A DNA stretch of 64,000 nt, from NCBI GenBank assembly GCA_964057225.1, contig CAXKVF010000074.1, positions 868,001 through 932,000 on the forward strand. The letters run 5' to 3'. The DNA comes from Auanema rhodensis. Lineage: Eukaryota > Nematoda > Chromadorea > Rhabditida > Rhabditidae. A program made the translations under genes and the position numbers. The notes under the pieces are model-generated. The model was given only the letters and a program-made list of their open reading frames with translations, searched no databases and was not told where the DNA came from. Positions 12,673-25,696 of this stretch are shown in pieces. Each line of letters opens with the position of its first letter. Positions within the stretch are counted from its first letter, which is position 1.

Positions 12673-14432
12673 TCACGTGAAAGATAAAGAGATGCGGTTT
12701 TCAAAATTAGATTCCCCATGTCCATATTAGTCTAAAAACAAATTTTTATTGATATTGGTGCATGGTAACCATGACTTTGAAATTTACGTGAACTTTAATT
12801 TATGCTAATTAAATGTACACGTGATGTGCACTTGGTATGTAACTCGCTTCACATGAAAGATAAAGAGATGCGGTTTTCAAAATTAGATTCCCCATGTCCA
12901 TATTAGTCTAAAAACAAATTTTTATTGATATTGGTGCATGGTAACCATGACTTTGAATTTTACGTGAACTTTAATTTATGCTAATTAAATGTACACGTGA
13001 TGTGCACTTGGTATGTAACTCGCTTCACGTGAAAGATAAAGAGATGCGGTTTTCAAAATTAGATTCCCCATGTCCATATTAGTCTAAAAACAAATTTTTA
13101 TTGATATTGGTGCATGGTAACCATGACTTTGAATTTTACGTGAACTTTAATTTATTCTAATTAAATGTATACGTGATGTGCACTTGGTATGTAACTCGCT
13201 TCACGTGAAAGATAAAGAGATGCGGTTTTCAAAATTAGATTCCCCATGTCCATATAAGTCTAAAAACAAATTTTTATTGATATTGCTTCATGGTAACCAT
13301 GACTTTGAAATTTACGTGAACTTTAATTTATGCTAATTAAATGTACACGTGATGTGCACTTGGTATGTAACTCGCTTCACGTGAAAGATAAAGAGATGCG
13401 GTTTTCAAAATTAGATTCCCCATGTCCATATTAGTCTAAAAACAAATTTTTATTGATATTGGTTCATGGTAACCATGACTTTGAAATTTACGTGAACTTT
13501 AGTTTATGCTAATTAAATGAGCACGTGATGTGCACTTGGTATGTAACTCGCTTCACGTGAAAGATAAAGAGATGCGGTTTTCAAAATTAGATTCCCCATG
13601 TCCATATTAGTCTAAAAACAAATTTTTATTGATATTGGTGCATGGTAACCATGACTTTGAAATTTACGTGAACTTTAATTTATGCTAATTAAATGTACAC
13701 GTGATGTGCACTTGGTATGTAACTCGCTTCACGTGAAAGATAAAGAGATGCGGTTTTCAAAATTAGATTCCTCATGTCCATATTAGTCTGAAAACAAATT
13801 TTTATTGATATTGGTGCATGGTAACCATGACTTTGAATTTTACGTGAACTTTAATTTATGCTAATTAAATGTACACGTGATGTGCACTTGGTATGTAACT
13901 CGCTTCACGTGAAAGATAAAGAGATGCGGTTTTCAAAATTAGATTCCCCATGTCCATATTAGTCTAAAAACAAATTTTTATTGATATTGGTGCATGGTAA
14001 CCATGACTTTGAATTTTACGTGAACTTTAATTTATGCTAATTAAATGTACACGTGATGTGCACTTGGTATGTAACTCGCTTCACGTGAAAGATAAAGAGA
14101 TGCGGTTTTCAAAATTAGATTCCCCATGTCCATATTAGTCTAAAAACAAATTTTTATTGATATTGCTTCATGGTAACCATGACTTTGAAATTTACGTGAA
14201 CTTTAATTTATGCTAATTAAATGTACACGTGATGTGCACTTGGTATGTAACTCGCTTCACGTGAAAGATAAAGAGATGTGGTTTTCAAAATTAGATTCCC
14301 CATGTCCATATTAGTCTAAAAACAAATTTTTATTGATATTGGTTCATGGTAACCATGACTTTGAAATTTACGTGAACTTTAGTTTATGCTAATTAAATGA
14401 GCACGTGATGTGCACTTGGTATGTAACTCGCT
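12673..14432 (+). repeat. Five-monomer higher-order repeat, two tandem copies (880 bp each)
   Basis: Copies 12673-13552 and 13553-14432 share, 880 bp apart, the 86C monomer (13286 and 14166) and the following monomer with TTTAGTTT (126G) and AATGAGCAC (AG at 13520-13521 and 14400-14401). Position 86 C also occurs at 10998 and 11878 with the same 880-bp spacing, so a five-monomer period may extend upstream. The AATGAGCAC change appears once more in the next monomer (14576-14577), there in a G88 background, which looks like local conversion or a further exchange. Confidence 0.75.
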
Positions 14433-14784
14433 TCACGTGAAAGATAAAGAGATGCGGTTTTCAAAATTAGATTCCCCATGTCCATATTAGTCTAAAAACA
14501 AATTTTTATTGATATTGGTGCATGGTAACCATGACTTTGAAATTTACGTGAACTTTAGTTTATGCTAATTAAATGAGCACGTGATGTGCACTTGGTATGT
14601 AACTCGCTTCACGTGAAAGATAAAGAGATGCGGTTTTCAAAATTAGATTCCCCATGTCCATATTAGTCTAAAAACAAATTTTTATTGATATTGGTGCATG
14701 GTAACCATGACTTTGAAATTTACGTGAACTTTAATTTATGCTAATTAAATGTACACGTGATGTGCACTTGGTATGTAACTCGCT

Positions 14785-16720
14785 TCACGTGAAAGATAAA
14801 GAGATGCGGTTTTCAAAATTAGATTTCACATGTCCATATTAGTCTAAAAACAAATTTTTATTGATATTGGTTCATGGTAACCATGACTTTGAAATTTACG
14901 TGAACTTTAATTTATGCTAATTAAATGTACACGTGATGTGCACTTGGTATGTAACTCGCTTCACGTGAAAGATAAAGAGATGCGGTTTTCAAAATTAGAT
15001 TCCCCATGTCCATATTAGTCTAAAAACAAATTTTTATTGATATTGGTGCATGGTAACCATGACTTTGAAATTTACGTGAACTTTAATTTATGCTAATTAA
15101 ATGTACACGTGATGTGCACTTGGTATGTAACTCGCTTCACGTGAAAGATAAAGAGATGCGGTTTTCAAAATTAGATTCCCCATGTCCATATTAGTCTAAA
15201 AACAAATTTTTATTGATATTGGTTCATGGTAACCATGACTTTGAAATTTACGTGAACTTTAATTTATGCTAATTAAATGTACACGTGATGTGCACTTGGT
15301 ATGTAACTCGCTTCACGTAAAAGATAAAGAGATGCGGTTTTCAAAATTAGATTCCCCATGTCCATATTAGTCTAAAAACAAATTTTTATTGATATTGGTG
15401 CATGGTAACCATGACTTTGAATTTTACGTGAACTTTAATTTATGCTCATTAAATGTACACGTGATGTGCACTTGGTATGTAACTCGCTTCACGTAAAAGA
15501 TAAAGAGATGCGGTTTTCAAAATTAGATTCCCCATGTCCATATTAGTCTAAAAACAAATTTTTATTGATATTGGTGCATGGTAACCATGACTTTGAAATT
15601 TACGTGAACTTTAATTTATGCTAATTAAATGTACACGTGATGTGCACTTGGTATGTAACTCGCTTCACGTAAAAGATAAAGAGATGCGGTTTTCAAAATT
15701 AGATTCCCCATGTCCATATTAGTCTAAAAACAAATTTTTATTGATATTGGTTCATGGTAACCATGACTTTGAAATTTACGTGAACTTTAATTTATGCTAA
15801 TTAAATGTACACGTGATGTGCACTTGGTATGTAACTCGCTTCACGTGAAAGATAAAGAGATGCGGTTTTCAAAATTAGATTCCCCATGTCCATATTAGTC
15901 TAAAAACAAATTTTTATTGATATTGGTGCATGGTAACCATGACTTTGAAATTTACGTGAACTTTAATTTATGCTAATTAAATGTACACGTGATGTGCACT
16001 TGGTATGTAACTCGCTTCACGTGAAAGATAAAGAGATGCGGTTTTCAAAATTAGATTTCACATGTCCATATTAGTCTAAAAACAAATTTTTATTGATATT
16101 GGTTCATGGTAACCATGACTTTGAAATTTACGTGAACTTTAATTTATGCTAATTAAATGTACACGTGATGTGCACTTGGTATGTAACTCGCTTCACGTGA
16201 AAGATAAAGAGATGCGGTTTTCAAAATTAGATTCCCCATGTCCATATTAGTCTAAAAACAAATTTTTATTGATATTGGTGCATGGTAACCATGACTTTGA
16301 AATTTACGTGAACTTTAATTTATGCTAATTAAATGTACACGTGATGTGCACTTGGTATGTAACTCGCTTCACGTGAAAGATAAAGAGATGCGGTTTTCAA
16401 AATTAGATTCCCCATGTCCATATTAGTCTAAAAACAAATTTTTATTGATATTGGTTCATGGTAACCATGACTTTGAAATTTACGTGAACTTTAATTTATG
16501 CTAATTAAATGTACACGTGATGTGCACTTGGTATGTAACTCGCTTCACGTAAAAGATAAAGAGATGCGGTTTTCAAAATTAGATTCCCCATGTCCATATT
16601 AGTCTAAAAACAAATTTTTATTGATATTGGTGCATGGTAACCATGACTTTGAATTTTACGTGAACTTTAATTTATGCTCATTAAATGTACACGTGATGTG
16701 CACTTGGTATGTAACTCGCT
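14785..16720 (+). repeat. Block duplication, offset seven monomers (1232 bp)
   Basis: The four-monomer series 14785-15488 recurs at 16017-16720. Shared rare marks: GATTTCACATG (double change at 14826/14828-9 and 16058/16060) in a T88 copy, then a G88 copy, a T88 copy, and a 7A/G88/110T copy with TGCTCATT (C at 15447 and 16679). After these four the register shifts by one monomer, because 16721 resembles 15665 rather than 15489. A monomer was therefore lost or gained after the duplication. Confidence 0.75.
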
Positions 16721-17424
16721 TCACGTGAAAGATAAAGAGATGCGGTTTTCAAAATTAGATTCCCCATGTCCATATTAGTCTAAAAACAAATTTTTATTGA
16801 TATTGGTTCATGGTAACCATGACTTTGAAATTTACGTGAACTTTAATTTATGCTAATTAAATGTACACGTGATGTGCACTTGGTATGTAACTCGCTTCAC
16901 GTGAAAGATAAAGAGATGCGGTTTTCAAAATTAGATTCCCCATGTCCATATTAGTCTAAAAACAAATTTTTATTGATATTGGTGCATGGTAACCATGACT
17001 TTGAAATTTACGTGAACTTTAATTTATGCTAATTAAATGTACACGTGATGTGCACTTGGTATGTAACTCGCTTCACGTGAAAGATAAAGAGATGCGGTTT
17101 TCAAAATTAGATTCCCCATGTCCATATTAGTCTAAAAACAAATTTTTATTGATATTGGTTTATGGTAACCATGACTTTGAAATTTACGTGAACTTTAATT
17201 TATGCTAATTAAATGTACACGTGATGTGCACTTGGTATGTAACTCGCTTCACGTGAAAGATAAAGAGATGCGGTTTTCAAAATTAGATTCCCCATGTCCA
17301 TATTAGTCTAAAAACAAATTTTTATTGATATTGGTTCATGGTAACCATGACTTTGAAATTTACGTGAACTTTAATTTATGCTAATTAAATGTACACGTGA
17401 TGTGCACTTGGTATGTAACTCGCT

Positions 17425-20400
17425 TCACGTGAAAGATAAAAAGATGCGGTTTTCAAAATTAGATTCCCCATGTCCATATTAGTCTAAAAACAAATTTTTA
17501 TTGATATTGGTTCATGGTAACCATGACTTTGAAATTTACGTGAACTTTAATTTATGCTAATTAAATGTACACGTGATGTGCACTTGGTATGTAACTCGCT
17601 TCACGTGAAAGATAAAGAGATGCGGTTTTCAAAATTAGATTCCCCATGTCCATATTAGTCTAAAAACAAATTTTTATTGATATTGGTGCATGGTAACCAT
17701 GACTTTGAAATTTACGTGAACTTTAATTTATGCTAATTAAATGTACACGTGATGTGCACTTGGTATGTAACTCGCTTCACGTGAAAGATAAAGAGATGCG
17801 GTTTTCAAAATTAGATTCCCCATGTCCATATTAGTCTAAAAACAAATTTTTATTGATATTGGTGCATGGTAACCATGACTTTGAAATTTACGTGAACTTT
17901 AATTTATGCTAATTAAATGTACACGTGATGTGCACTTGGTATGTAACTCGCTTCACGTGAAAGATAAAGAGATGCGGTTTTCAAAATTAGATTCCCCATG
18001 TCCATATTAGTCTAAAAACAAATTTTTATTGATATTGGTTCATGGTAACCATGACTTTGAAATTTACGTGAACTTTAATTTATGCTAATTAAATGTACAC
18101 GTGATGTGCACTTGGTATGTAACTCGCTTCACGTGAAAGATAAAAAGATGCGGTTTTCAAAATTAGATTCCCCATGTCCATATTAGTCTAAAAACAAATT
18201 TTTATTGATATTGGTTCATGGTAACCATGACTTTGAAATTTACGTGAACTTTAATTTATGCTAATTAAATGTACACGTGATGTGCACTTGGTATGTAACT
18301 CGCTTCACGTGAAAGATAAAGAGATGCGGTTTTCAAAATTAGATTCCCCATGTCCATATTAGTCTAAAAACAAATTTTTATTGATATTGGTGCATGGTAA
18401 CCATGACTTTGAAATTTACGTGAACTTTAATTTATGCTAATTAAATGTACACGTGATGTGCACTTGGTATGTAACTCGCTTCACGTGAAAGATAAAGAGA
18501 TGCGGTTTTCAAAATTAGATTCCCCATGTCCATATTAGTCTAAAAACAAATTTTTATTGATATTGGTGCATGGTAACCATGACTTTGAAATTTACGTGAA
18601 CTTTAATTTATGCTAATTAAATGTACACGTGATGTGCACTTGGTATGTAACTCGCTTCACGTGAAAGATAAAGAGATGCGGTTTTCAAAATTAGATTCCC
18701 CATGTCCATATTAGTCTAAAAACAAATTTTTATTGATATTGGTGCATGGTAACCATGACTTTGAAATTTACGTGAACTTTAATTTATGCTAATTAAATGT
18801 ACACGTGATGTGCACTTGGTATGTAACTCGCTTCACGTGAAAGATAAAAAGATGCGGTTTTCAAAATTAGATTCCCCATGTCCATATTAGTCTAAAAACA
18901 AATTTTTATTGATATTGCTTCATGGTAACCATGACTTTGAAATTTACGTGAACTTTAATTTATGCTAATTAAATGTACACGTGATGTGCACTTGGTATGT
19001 AACTCGCTTCACGTGAAAGATAAAGAGATGCGGTTTTCAAAATTAGATTCCCCATGTCCATATTAGTCTAAAAACAAATTTTTATTGATATTGGTTCATG
19101 GTAACCATGACTTTGAAATTTACGTGAACTTTAATTTATGCTAATTAAATGTACACGTGATGTGCACTTGGTATGTAACTCGCTTCACGTGAAAGATAAA
19201 GAGATGCGGTTTTCAAAATTAGATTCCCCATGTCCATATTAGTCTAAAAACAAATTTTTATTGATATTGGTGCATGGTAACCATGACTTTGAAATTTACG
19301 TGAACTTTAATTTATGCTAATTAAATGTACACGTGATGTGCACTTGGTATGTAACTCGCTTCACGTGAAAGATAAAGAGATGCGGTTTTCAAAATTAGAT
19401 TCCCCATGTCCATATTAGTCTAAAAACAAATTTTTATTGATATTGGTGCATGGTAACCATGACTTTGAAATTTACGTGAACTTTAATTTATGCTAATTAA
19501 ATGTACACGTGATGTGCACTTGGTATGTAACTCGCTTCACGTGAAAGATAAAGAGATGCGGTTTTCAAAATTAGATTCCCCATGTCCATATTAGTCTAAA
19601 AACAAATTTTTATTGATATTGGTGCATGGTAACCATGACTTTGAAATTTACGTGAACTTTAATTTATGCTAATTAAATGTACACGTGATGTGCACTTGGT
19701 ATGTAACTCGCTTCACGTGAAAGATAAAGAGATGCGGTTTTCAAAATTAGATTCCCCATGTCCATATTAGTCTAAAAACAAATTTTTATTGATATTGGTT
19801 CATGGTAACCATGACTTTGAAATTTACGTGAACTTTAATTTATGCTAATTAAATGTACACGTGATGTGCACTTGGTATGTAACTCGCTTCACGTGTAAGA
19901 TAAAGAGATGCGGTTTTCAAAATTAGATTCCCCATGTCCATATTAGTCTAAAAACAAATTTTTATTGATATTGGTTCATGGTAACCATGACTTTGAAATT
20001 TACGTGAACTTTAATTTATGCTAATTAAATGTACACGTGATGTGCACTTGGTATGTAACTCGCTTCACGTGAAAGATAAAGAGATGCGGTTTTCAAAATT
20101 AGATTCCCCATGTCCATATTAGTCTAAAAACAAATTTTTATTGATATTGGTGCATGGTAACCATGACTTTGAAATTTACGTGAACTTTAATTTATGCTAA
20201 TTAAATGTACACGTGATGTGCACTTGGTATGTAACTCGCTTCACGTGAAAGATAAAGAGATGCGGTTTTCAAAATTAGATTCCCCATGTCCATATTAGTC
20301 TAAAAACAAATTTTTATTGATATTGGTGCATGGTAACCATGACTTTGAAATTTACGTGAACTTTAATTTATGCTAATTAAATGTACACGTGATGTGCACT

Positions 20401-23400
20401 TGGTATGTAACTCGCTTCACGTGAAAGATAAAGAGATGCGGTTTTCAAAATTAGATTCCCCATGTCCATATTAGTCTACAAACAAATTTTTATTGATATT
20501 GGTTCATGGTAACCATGACTTTGAAATTTACGTGAACTTTAATTTATGCTAATTAAATGTACACGTGATGTGCACTTGGTATGTAACTCGCTTCACGTGA
20601 AAGATAAAGAGATGCGGTTTTCAAAATTAGATTCCCCATGTCCATATTAGTCTAAAAACAAATTTTTATTGATATTGGTGCATGGTAACCATGACTTTGA
20701 AATTTACGTGAACTTTAATTTATGCTAATTAAATGTACACGTGATGTGCACTTGGTATGTAACTCGCTTCACGTGAAAGATAAAGAGATGCGGTTTTCAA
20801 AATTAGATTCCCCATGTCCATATTAGTCTAAAAACAAATTTTTATTGATATTGGTTCATGGTAACCATGACTTTGAAATTTACGTGAACTTTAATTTATG
20901 CTAATTAAATGTACACGTGATGTGCACTTGGTATGTAACTCGCTTCACGTGAAAGATAAAGAGATGCGGTTTTCAAAATTAGATTCCCCATGTCCATATT
21001 AGTCTTAAAACAAATTTTTATTGATATTGGTTCATGGTAACCATGACTTTGAAATTTACGTGAACTTTAATTTATGCTAATTAAATGTACACGTGATGTG
21101 CACTTGGTATGTAACTCGCTTCACGTGAAAGATAAAGAGATGCGGTTTTCAAAATTAGATTCCCCATGTCCATATTAGTCTAAAAACAAATTTTTATTGA
21201 TATTAGTTCATGGTAACCATGACTTTGAAATTTACGTGAACTTTAATTTATGCTAATTAAATGTACACGTGATGTGCACTTGGTATGTAACTCGCTTCAC
21301 GTGAAAGATGAAGAGATGCGGTTTTCAAAATTAGATTCCCCATGTCCATATTAGTCTAAAAACAAATTTTTATTGATATTGGTGCATGGTAACCATGACT
21401 TTGAAATTTACGTGAACTTCAATTTATGCTAATTAAATGTACACGTGATGTGCACTTGGTATGTAACTCGTTTCACGTGAAAGATAAAGAGATGCGGTTT
21501 TCAAAATTAGATTCCCCATGTCCATATTAGTCTAAAAACAAATTTTTATTGATATTGGTGCATGGTAACCATGACTTTGAAATTTACGTGAACTTTAATT
21601 TATGCTAATTAAATGTACACGTGATGTGCACTTGGTATGTAACTCGCTTCACGTGAAAGATAAAGAGATGCGGTTTTCAAAATTAGATTCCCCATGTCCA
21701 TATTAGTCTAAAAACAAATTTTTATTGATATTGGTTCATGGTAACCATGACTTTGAAATTTACGTGAACTTTAATTTATGCTAATTAAATGTACACGTGA
21801 TGTGCACTCGGTATGTAACTCGCTTCACGTGAAAGATAAAGAGATGCGGTTTTCAAAATTAGATTCCCCATGTCCATATTAGTCTAAAAACAAATTTTTA
21901 TTGATATTGGTTCATGGTAACCATGACTTTGAAATTTACGTGAACTTTAATTTATGCTAATTAAATGTACACGTGATGTGCACTTGGTATGTAACTCGCT
22001 TCACGTGAAAGATAAAGAGATGCGGTTTTCAAAATTAGATTCCCCATGTCCATATTAGTCTAAAAACAAATTTTTATTGATATTGGTGCATGGTAACCAT
22101 GACTTTGAAATTTACGTGAACTTTAATTTATGCTAATTAAATGTACACGTGATGTGCACTTGGTATGTAACTCGCTTCACGTGAAAGATGAAGAGATGCG
22201 GTTTTCAAAATTAGATTCCCCATGTCCATATTAGTCTAAAAACAAATTTTTATTGATATTGGTGCATGGTAACCATGACTTTGAAATTTACGTGAACTTT
22301 AATTTATGCTAATTAAATGTACACGTGATGTGCACTTGGTATGTAACTCGCTTCACGTGAAAGATAAAGAGATGCGGTTTTCAAAATTAGATTCCCCATG
22401 TCCATATTAGTCTAAAAACAAATTTTTATTGATATTGGTGCATGGTAACCATGACTTTGAAATTTACGTGAACTTTAATTTATGCTAATTAAATGTACAC
22501 GTGATGTGCACTTGGTATGTAACTCGCTTCACGTGAAAGATAAAGAGATGCGGTTTTCAAAATTAGATTCCCCATGTCCATATTAGTCTAAAAACAAATT
22601 TTTATTGATATTGGTGCATGGTAACCATGACTTTGAAATTTACGTGAACTTTAATTTATGCTAATTAAATGTACACGTGATGTGCACTTGGTATGTAACT
22701 CGCTTCACGTGAAAGATGAAGAGATGCGGTTTTCAAAATTAGATTCCCCATGTCCATATTAGTCTAAAAACAAATTTTTATTGATATTGGTGCATGGTAA
22801 CCATGACTTTGAAATTTACGTGAACTTCAATTTATGCTAATTAAATGTACACGTGATGTGCACTTGGTATGTAACTCGTTTCACGTGAAAGATAAAGAGA
22901 TGCGGTTTTCAAAATTAGATTCCCCATGTCCATATTAGTCTAAAAACAAATTTTTATTGATATTGGTGCATGGTAACCATGACTTTGAAATTTACGTGAA
23001 CTTTAATTTATGCTAATTAAATGTACACGTGATGTGCACTTGGTATGTAACTCGCTTCACGTGAAAGATAAAGAGATGCGGTTTTCAAAATTAGATTCCC
23101 CATGTCCATATTAGTCTAAAAACAAATTTTTATTGATATTGGTTCATGGTAACCATGACTTTGAAATTTACGTGAACTTTAATTTATGCTAATTAAATGT
23201 ACACGTGATGTGCACTCGGTATGTAACTCGCTTCACGTGAAAGATAAAGAGATGCGGTTTTCAAAATTAGATTCCCCATGTCCATATTAGTCTAAAAACA
23301 AATTTTTATTGATATTGGTTCATGGTAACCATGACTTTGAAATTTACGTGAACTTTAATTTATGCTAATTAAATGTACACGTGATGTGCACTTGGTATGT

Positions 23401-25696
23401 AACTCGCTTCACGTGAAAGATAAAGAGATGCGGTTTTCAAAATTAGATTCCCCATGTCCATATTAGTCTAAAAACAAATTTTTATTGATATTGGTGCATG
23501 GTAACCATGACTTTGAAATTTACGTGAACTTTAATTTATGCTAATTAAATGTACACGTGATGTGCACTTGGTATGTAACTCGCTTCACGTGAAAGATAAA
23601 GAGATGCGGTTTTCAAAATTAGATTCCCCATGTCCATATTAGTCTAAAAACAAATTTTTATTGATATTGGTTCATGGTAACCATGACTTTGAAATTTACG
23701 TGAACTTTAATTTATGCTAATTAAATGTACACGTGATGTGCACTTGGTATGTAACTCGCTTCACGTGAAAGATAAAGAGATGCGGTTTTCAAAATTAGAT
23801 TCCCCATGTCCATATTAGTCTAAAAACAAATTTTTATTGATATTGGTTCATGGTAACCATGACTTTGAAATTTACGTGAACTTTAATTTATGCTAATTAA
23901 ATGTACACGTGATGTGCACTTGGTATGTAACTCGCTTCACGTGAAAGATAAAGAGATGCGGTTTTCAAAATTAGATTCCCCATGTCCATATTAGTCTTAA
24001 AACAAATTTTTATTGATATTGGTTCATGGTAACCATGACTTTGAAATTTACGTGAACTTTAATTTATGCTAATTAAATGTACACGTGATGTGCACTTGGT
24101 ATGTAACTCGCTTCACGTGAAAGATAAAGAGATGCGGTTTTCAAAATTAGATTCCCCATGTCCATATTAGTCTAAAAACAAATTTTTATTGATATTGGTT
24201 CATGGTAACCATGACTTTGAAATTTACGTGAACTTTAATTTATGCTAATTAAATGTACACGTGATGTGCACTTGGTATGTAACTCGCTTCACGTGAAAGA
24301 TAAAGAGATGCGGTTTTCAAAATTAGATTCCCCATGTCCATATTAGTCTAAAAACAAATTTTTATTGATATTGGTTCATGGTAACCATGACTTTGAAATT
24401 TACGTGAACTTTAATTTATGCTAATTAAATGTACACGTGATGTGCACTTGGTATGTAACTCGCTTCACGTGAAAGATAAAGAGATGCGGTTTTCAAAATT
24501 AGATTCCCCATGTCCATATTAGTCTAAAAACAAATTTTTATTGATATTGGTTCATGGTAACCATGACTTTGAAATTTACGTGAACTTTAATTTATGCTAA
24601 TTAAATGTACACGTGATGTGCACTTGGTATGTAACTCGCTTCACGTGAAAGATAAAGAGATGCGGTTTTCAAAATTAGATTCCCCATGTCCATATTAGTC
24701 TAAAAACAAATTTTTATTGATATTGGTTCATGGTAACCATGACTTTGAAATTTACGTGAACTTTAATTTATGCTAATTAAATGTACACGTGATGTGCACT
24801 TGGTATGTAACTCGCTTCACGTGAAAGATAAAGAGATGCGGTTTTCAAAATTAGATTCCCCATGTCCATATTAGTCTTAAAACAAATTTTTATTGATATT
24901 GGTTCATGGTAACCATGACTTTGAAATTTACGTGAACTTTAATTTATGCTAATTAAATGTACACGTGATGTGCACTTGGTATGTAACTCGCTTCACGTGA
25001 AAGATAAAGAGATGCGGTTTTCAAAATTAGATTCCCCATGTCCATATTAGTCTAAAAACAAATTTTTATTGATATTGGTTCATGGTAACCATGACTTTGA
25101 AATTTACGTGAACTTTAATTTATGCTAATTAAATGTACACGTGATGTGCACTTGGTATGTAACTCGCTTCACGTGAAAGATGAAGAGATGCGGTTTTCAA
25201 AATTAGATTCCCCATGTCCATATTAGTCTAAAAACAAATTTTTATTGATATTGGTGCATGGTAACCATGACTTTGAAATTTACGTGAACTTTAATTTATG
25301 CTAATTAAATGTACACGTGATGTGCACTTGGTATGTAACTCGCTTCACGTGAAAGATAAAGAGATGCGGTTTTCAAAATTAGATTCCCCATGTCCATATT
25401 AGTCTAAAAACAAATTTTTATTGATATTGGTGCATGGTAACCATGACTTTGAAATTTACGTGAACTTTAATTTATGCTAATTAAATGTACACGTGATGTG
25501 CACTTGGTATGTAACTCGCTTCACGTGAAAGATAAAGAGATGCGGTTTTCAAAATTAGATTCCCCATGTCCATATTAGTCTAAAAACAAATTTTTATTGA
25601 TATTGGTGCATGGTAACCATGACTTTGAAATTTACGTGAACTTTAATTTATGCTAATTAAATGTACACGTGATGTGCACTTGGTATGTAACTCGCT
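17425..25696 (+). repeat. Array neighbourhood 3: 17A and 14G monomers
   Basis: Forty-seven 176-bp monomers. GATAAAAAG (position 17 A) occurs at 17441, 18145 and 18849, spaced exactly 704 bp, giving a short four-monomer rhythm. From 21310 onward GATGAAGAG (position 14 G) appears repeatedly, usually in G88 copies. Position 62 T (CTTAAAAC) begins here at 21006 and recurs at 23998 and 24878. Marks typical of neighbourhood 2 (110T, 7A) are absent. A lone 86C copy at 18918 is shared with neighbourhood 2. Confidence 0.75.
21297..23584 (+). repeat. Block duplication, offset eight monomers (1408 bp)
   Basis: Five monomers 21297-22176 match 22705-23584 in type order. Shared marks 1408 bp apart: GATGAAGAG plus AACTTCAATTT (C at 21420 and 22828) plus ACTCGTTTCAC at the junction, then a G88 copy, then a T88 copy with GCACTCGG (C at 21809 and 23217), then T88 and G88 copies. 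Three rare changes in register make chance recurrence implausible. Confidence 0.85.

Larger units (their letters stand above)
3873..17424 (+). repeat. Array neighbourhood 2: 110T / 7A / 86C subfamily
   Basis: Seventy-seven monomers, all 176 bp. The diagnostic T at position 110 (GAATTTT for GAAATTT) first appears at 3982 and last at 16654; I see it nowhere else. Many copies also carry A at position 7 (CACGTAAAAG), C at position 86 (TTGCTTCATGG: 6774, 9238, 10998, 11878, 12406, 13286, 14166), G at 62 (CTGAAAAC) or A at 5 (CACATG). Every 110T copy I read carries G88, so these are linked monomer haplotypes. Several local block duplications lie inside and are listed separately. The sharp limits of 110T suggest that this family spread by local copying. 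Confidence 0.8.
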
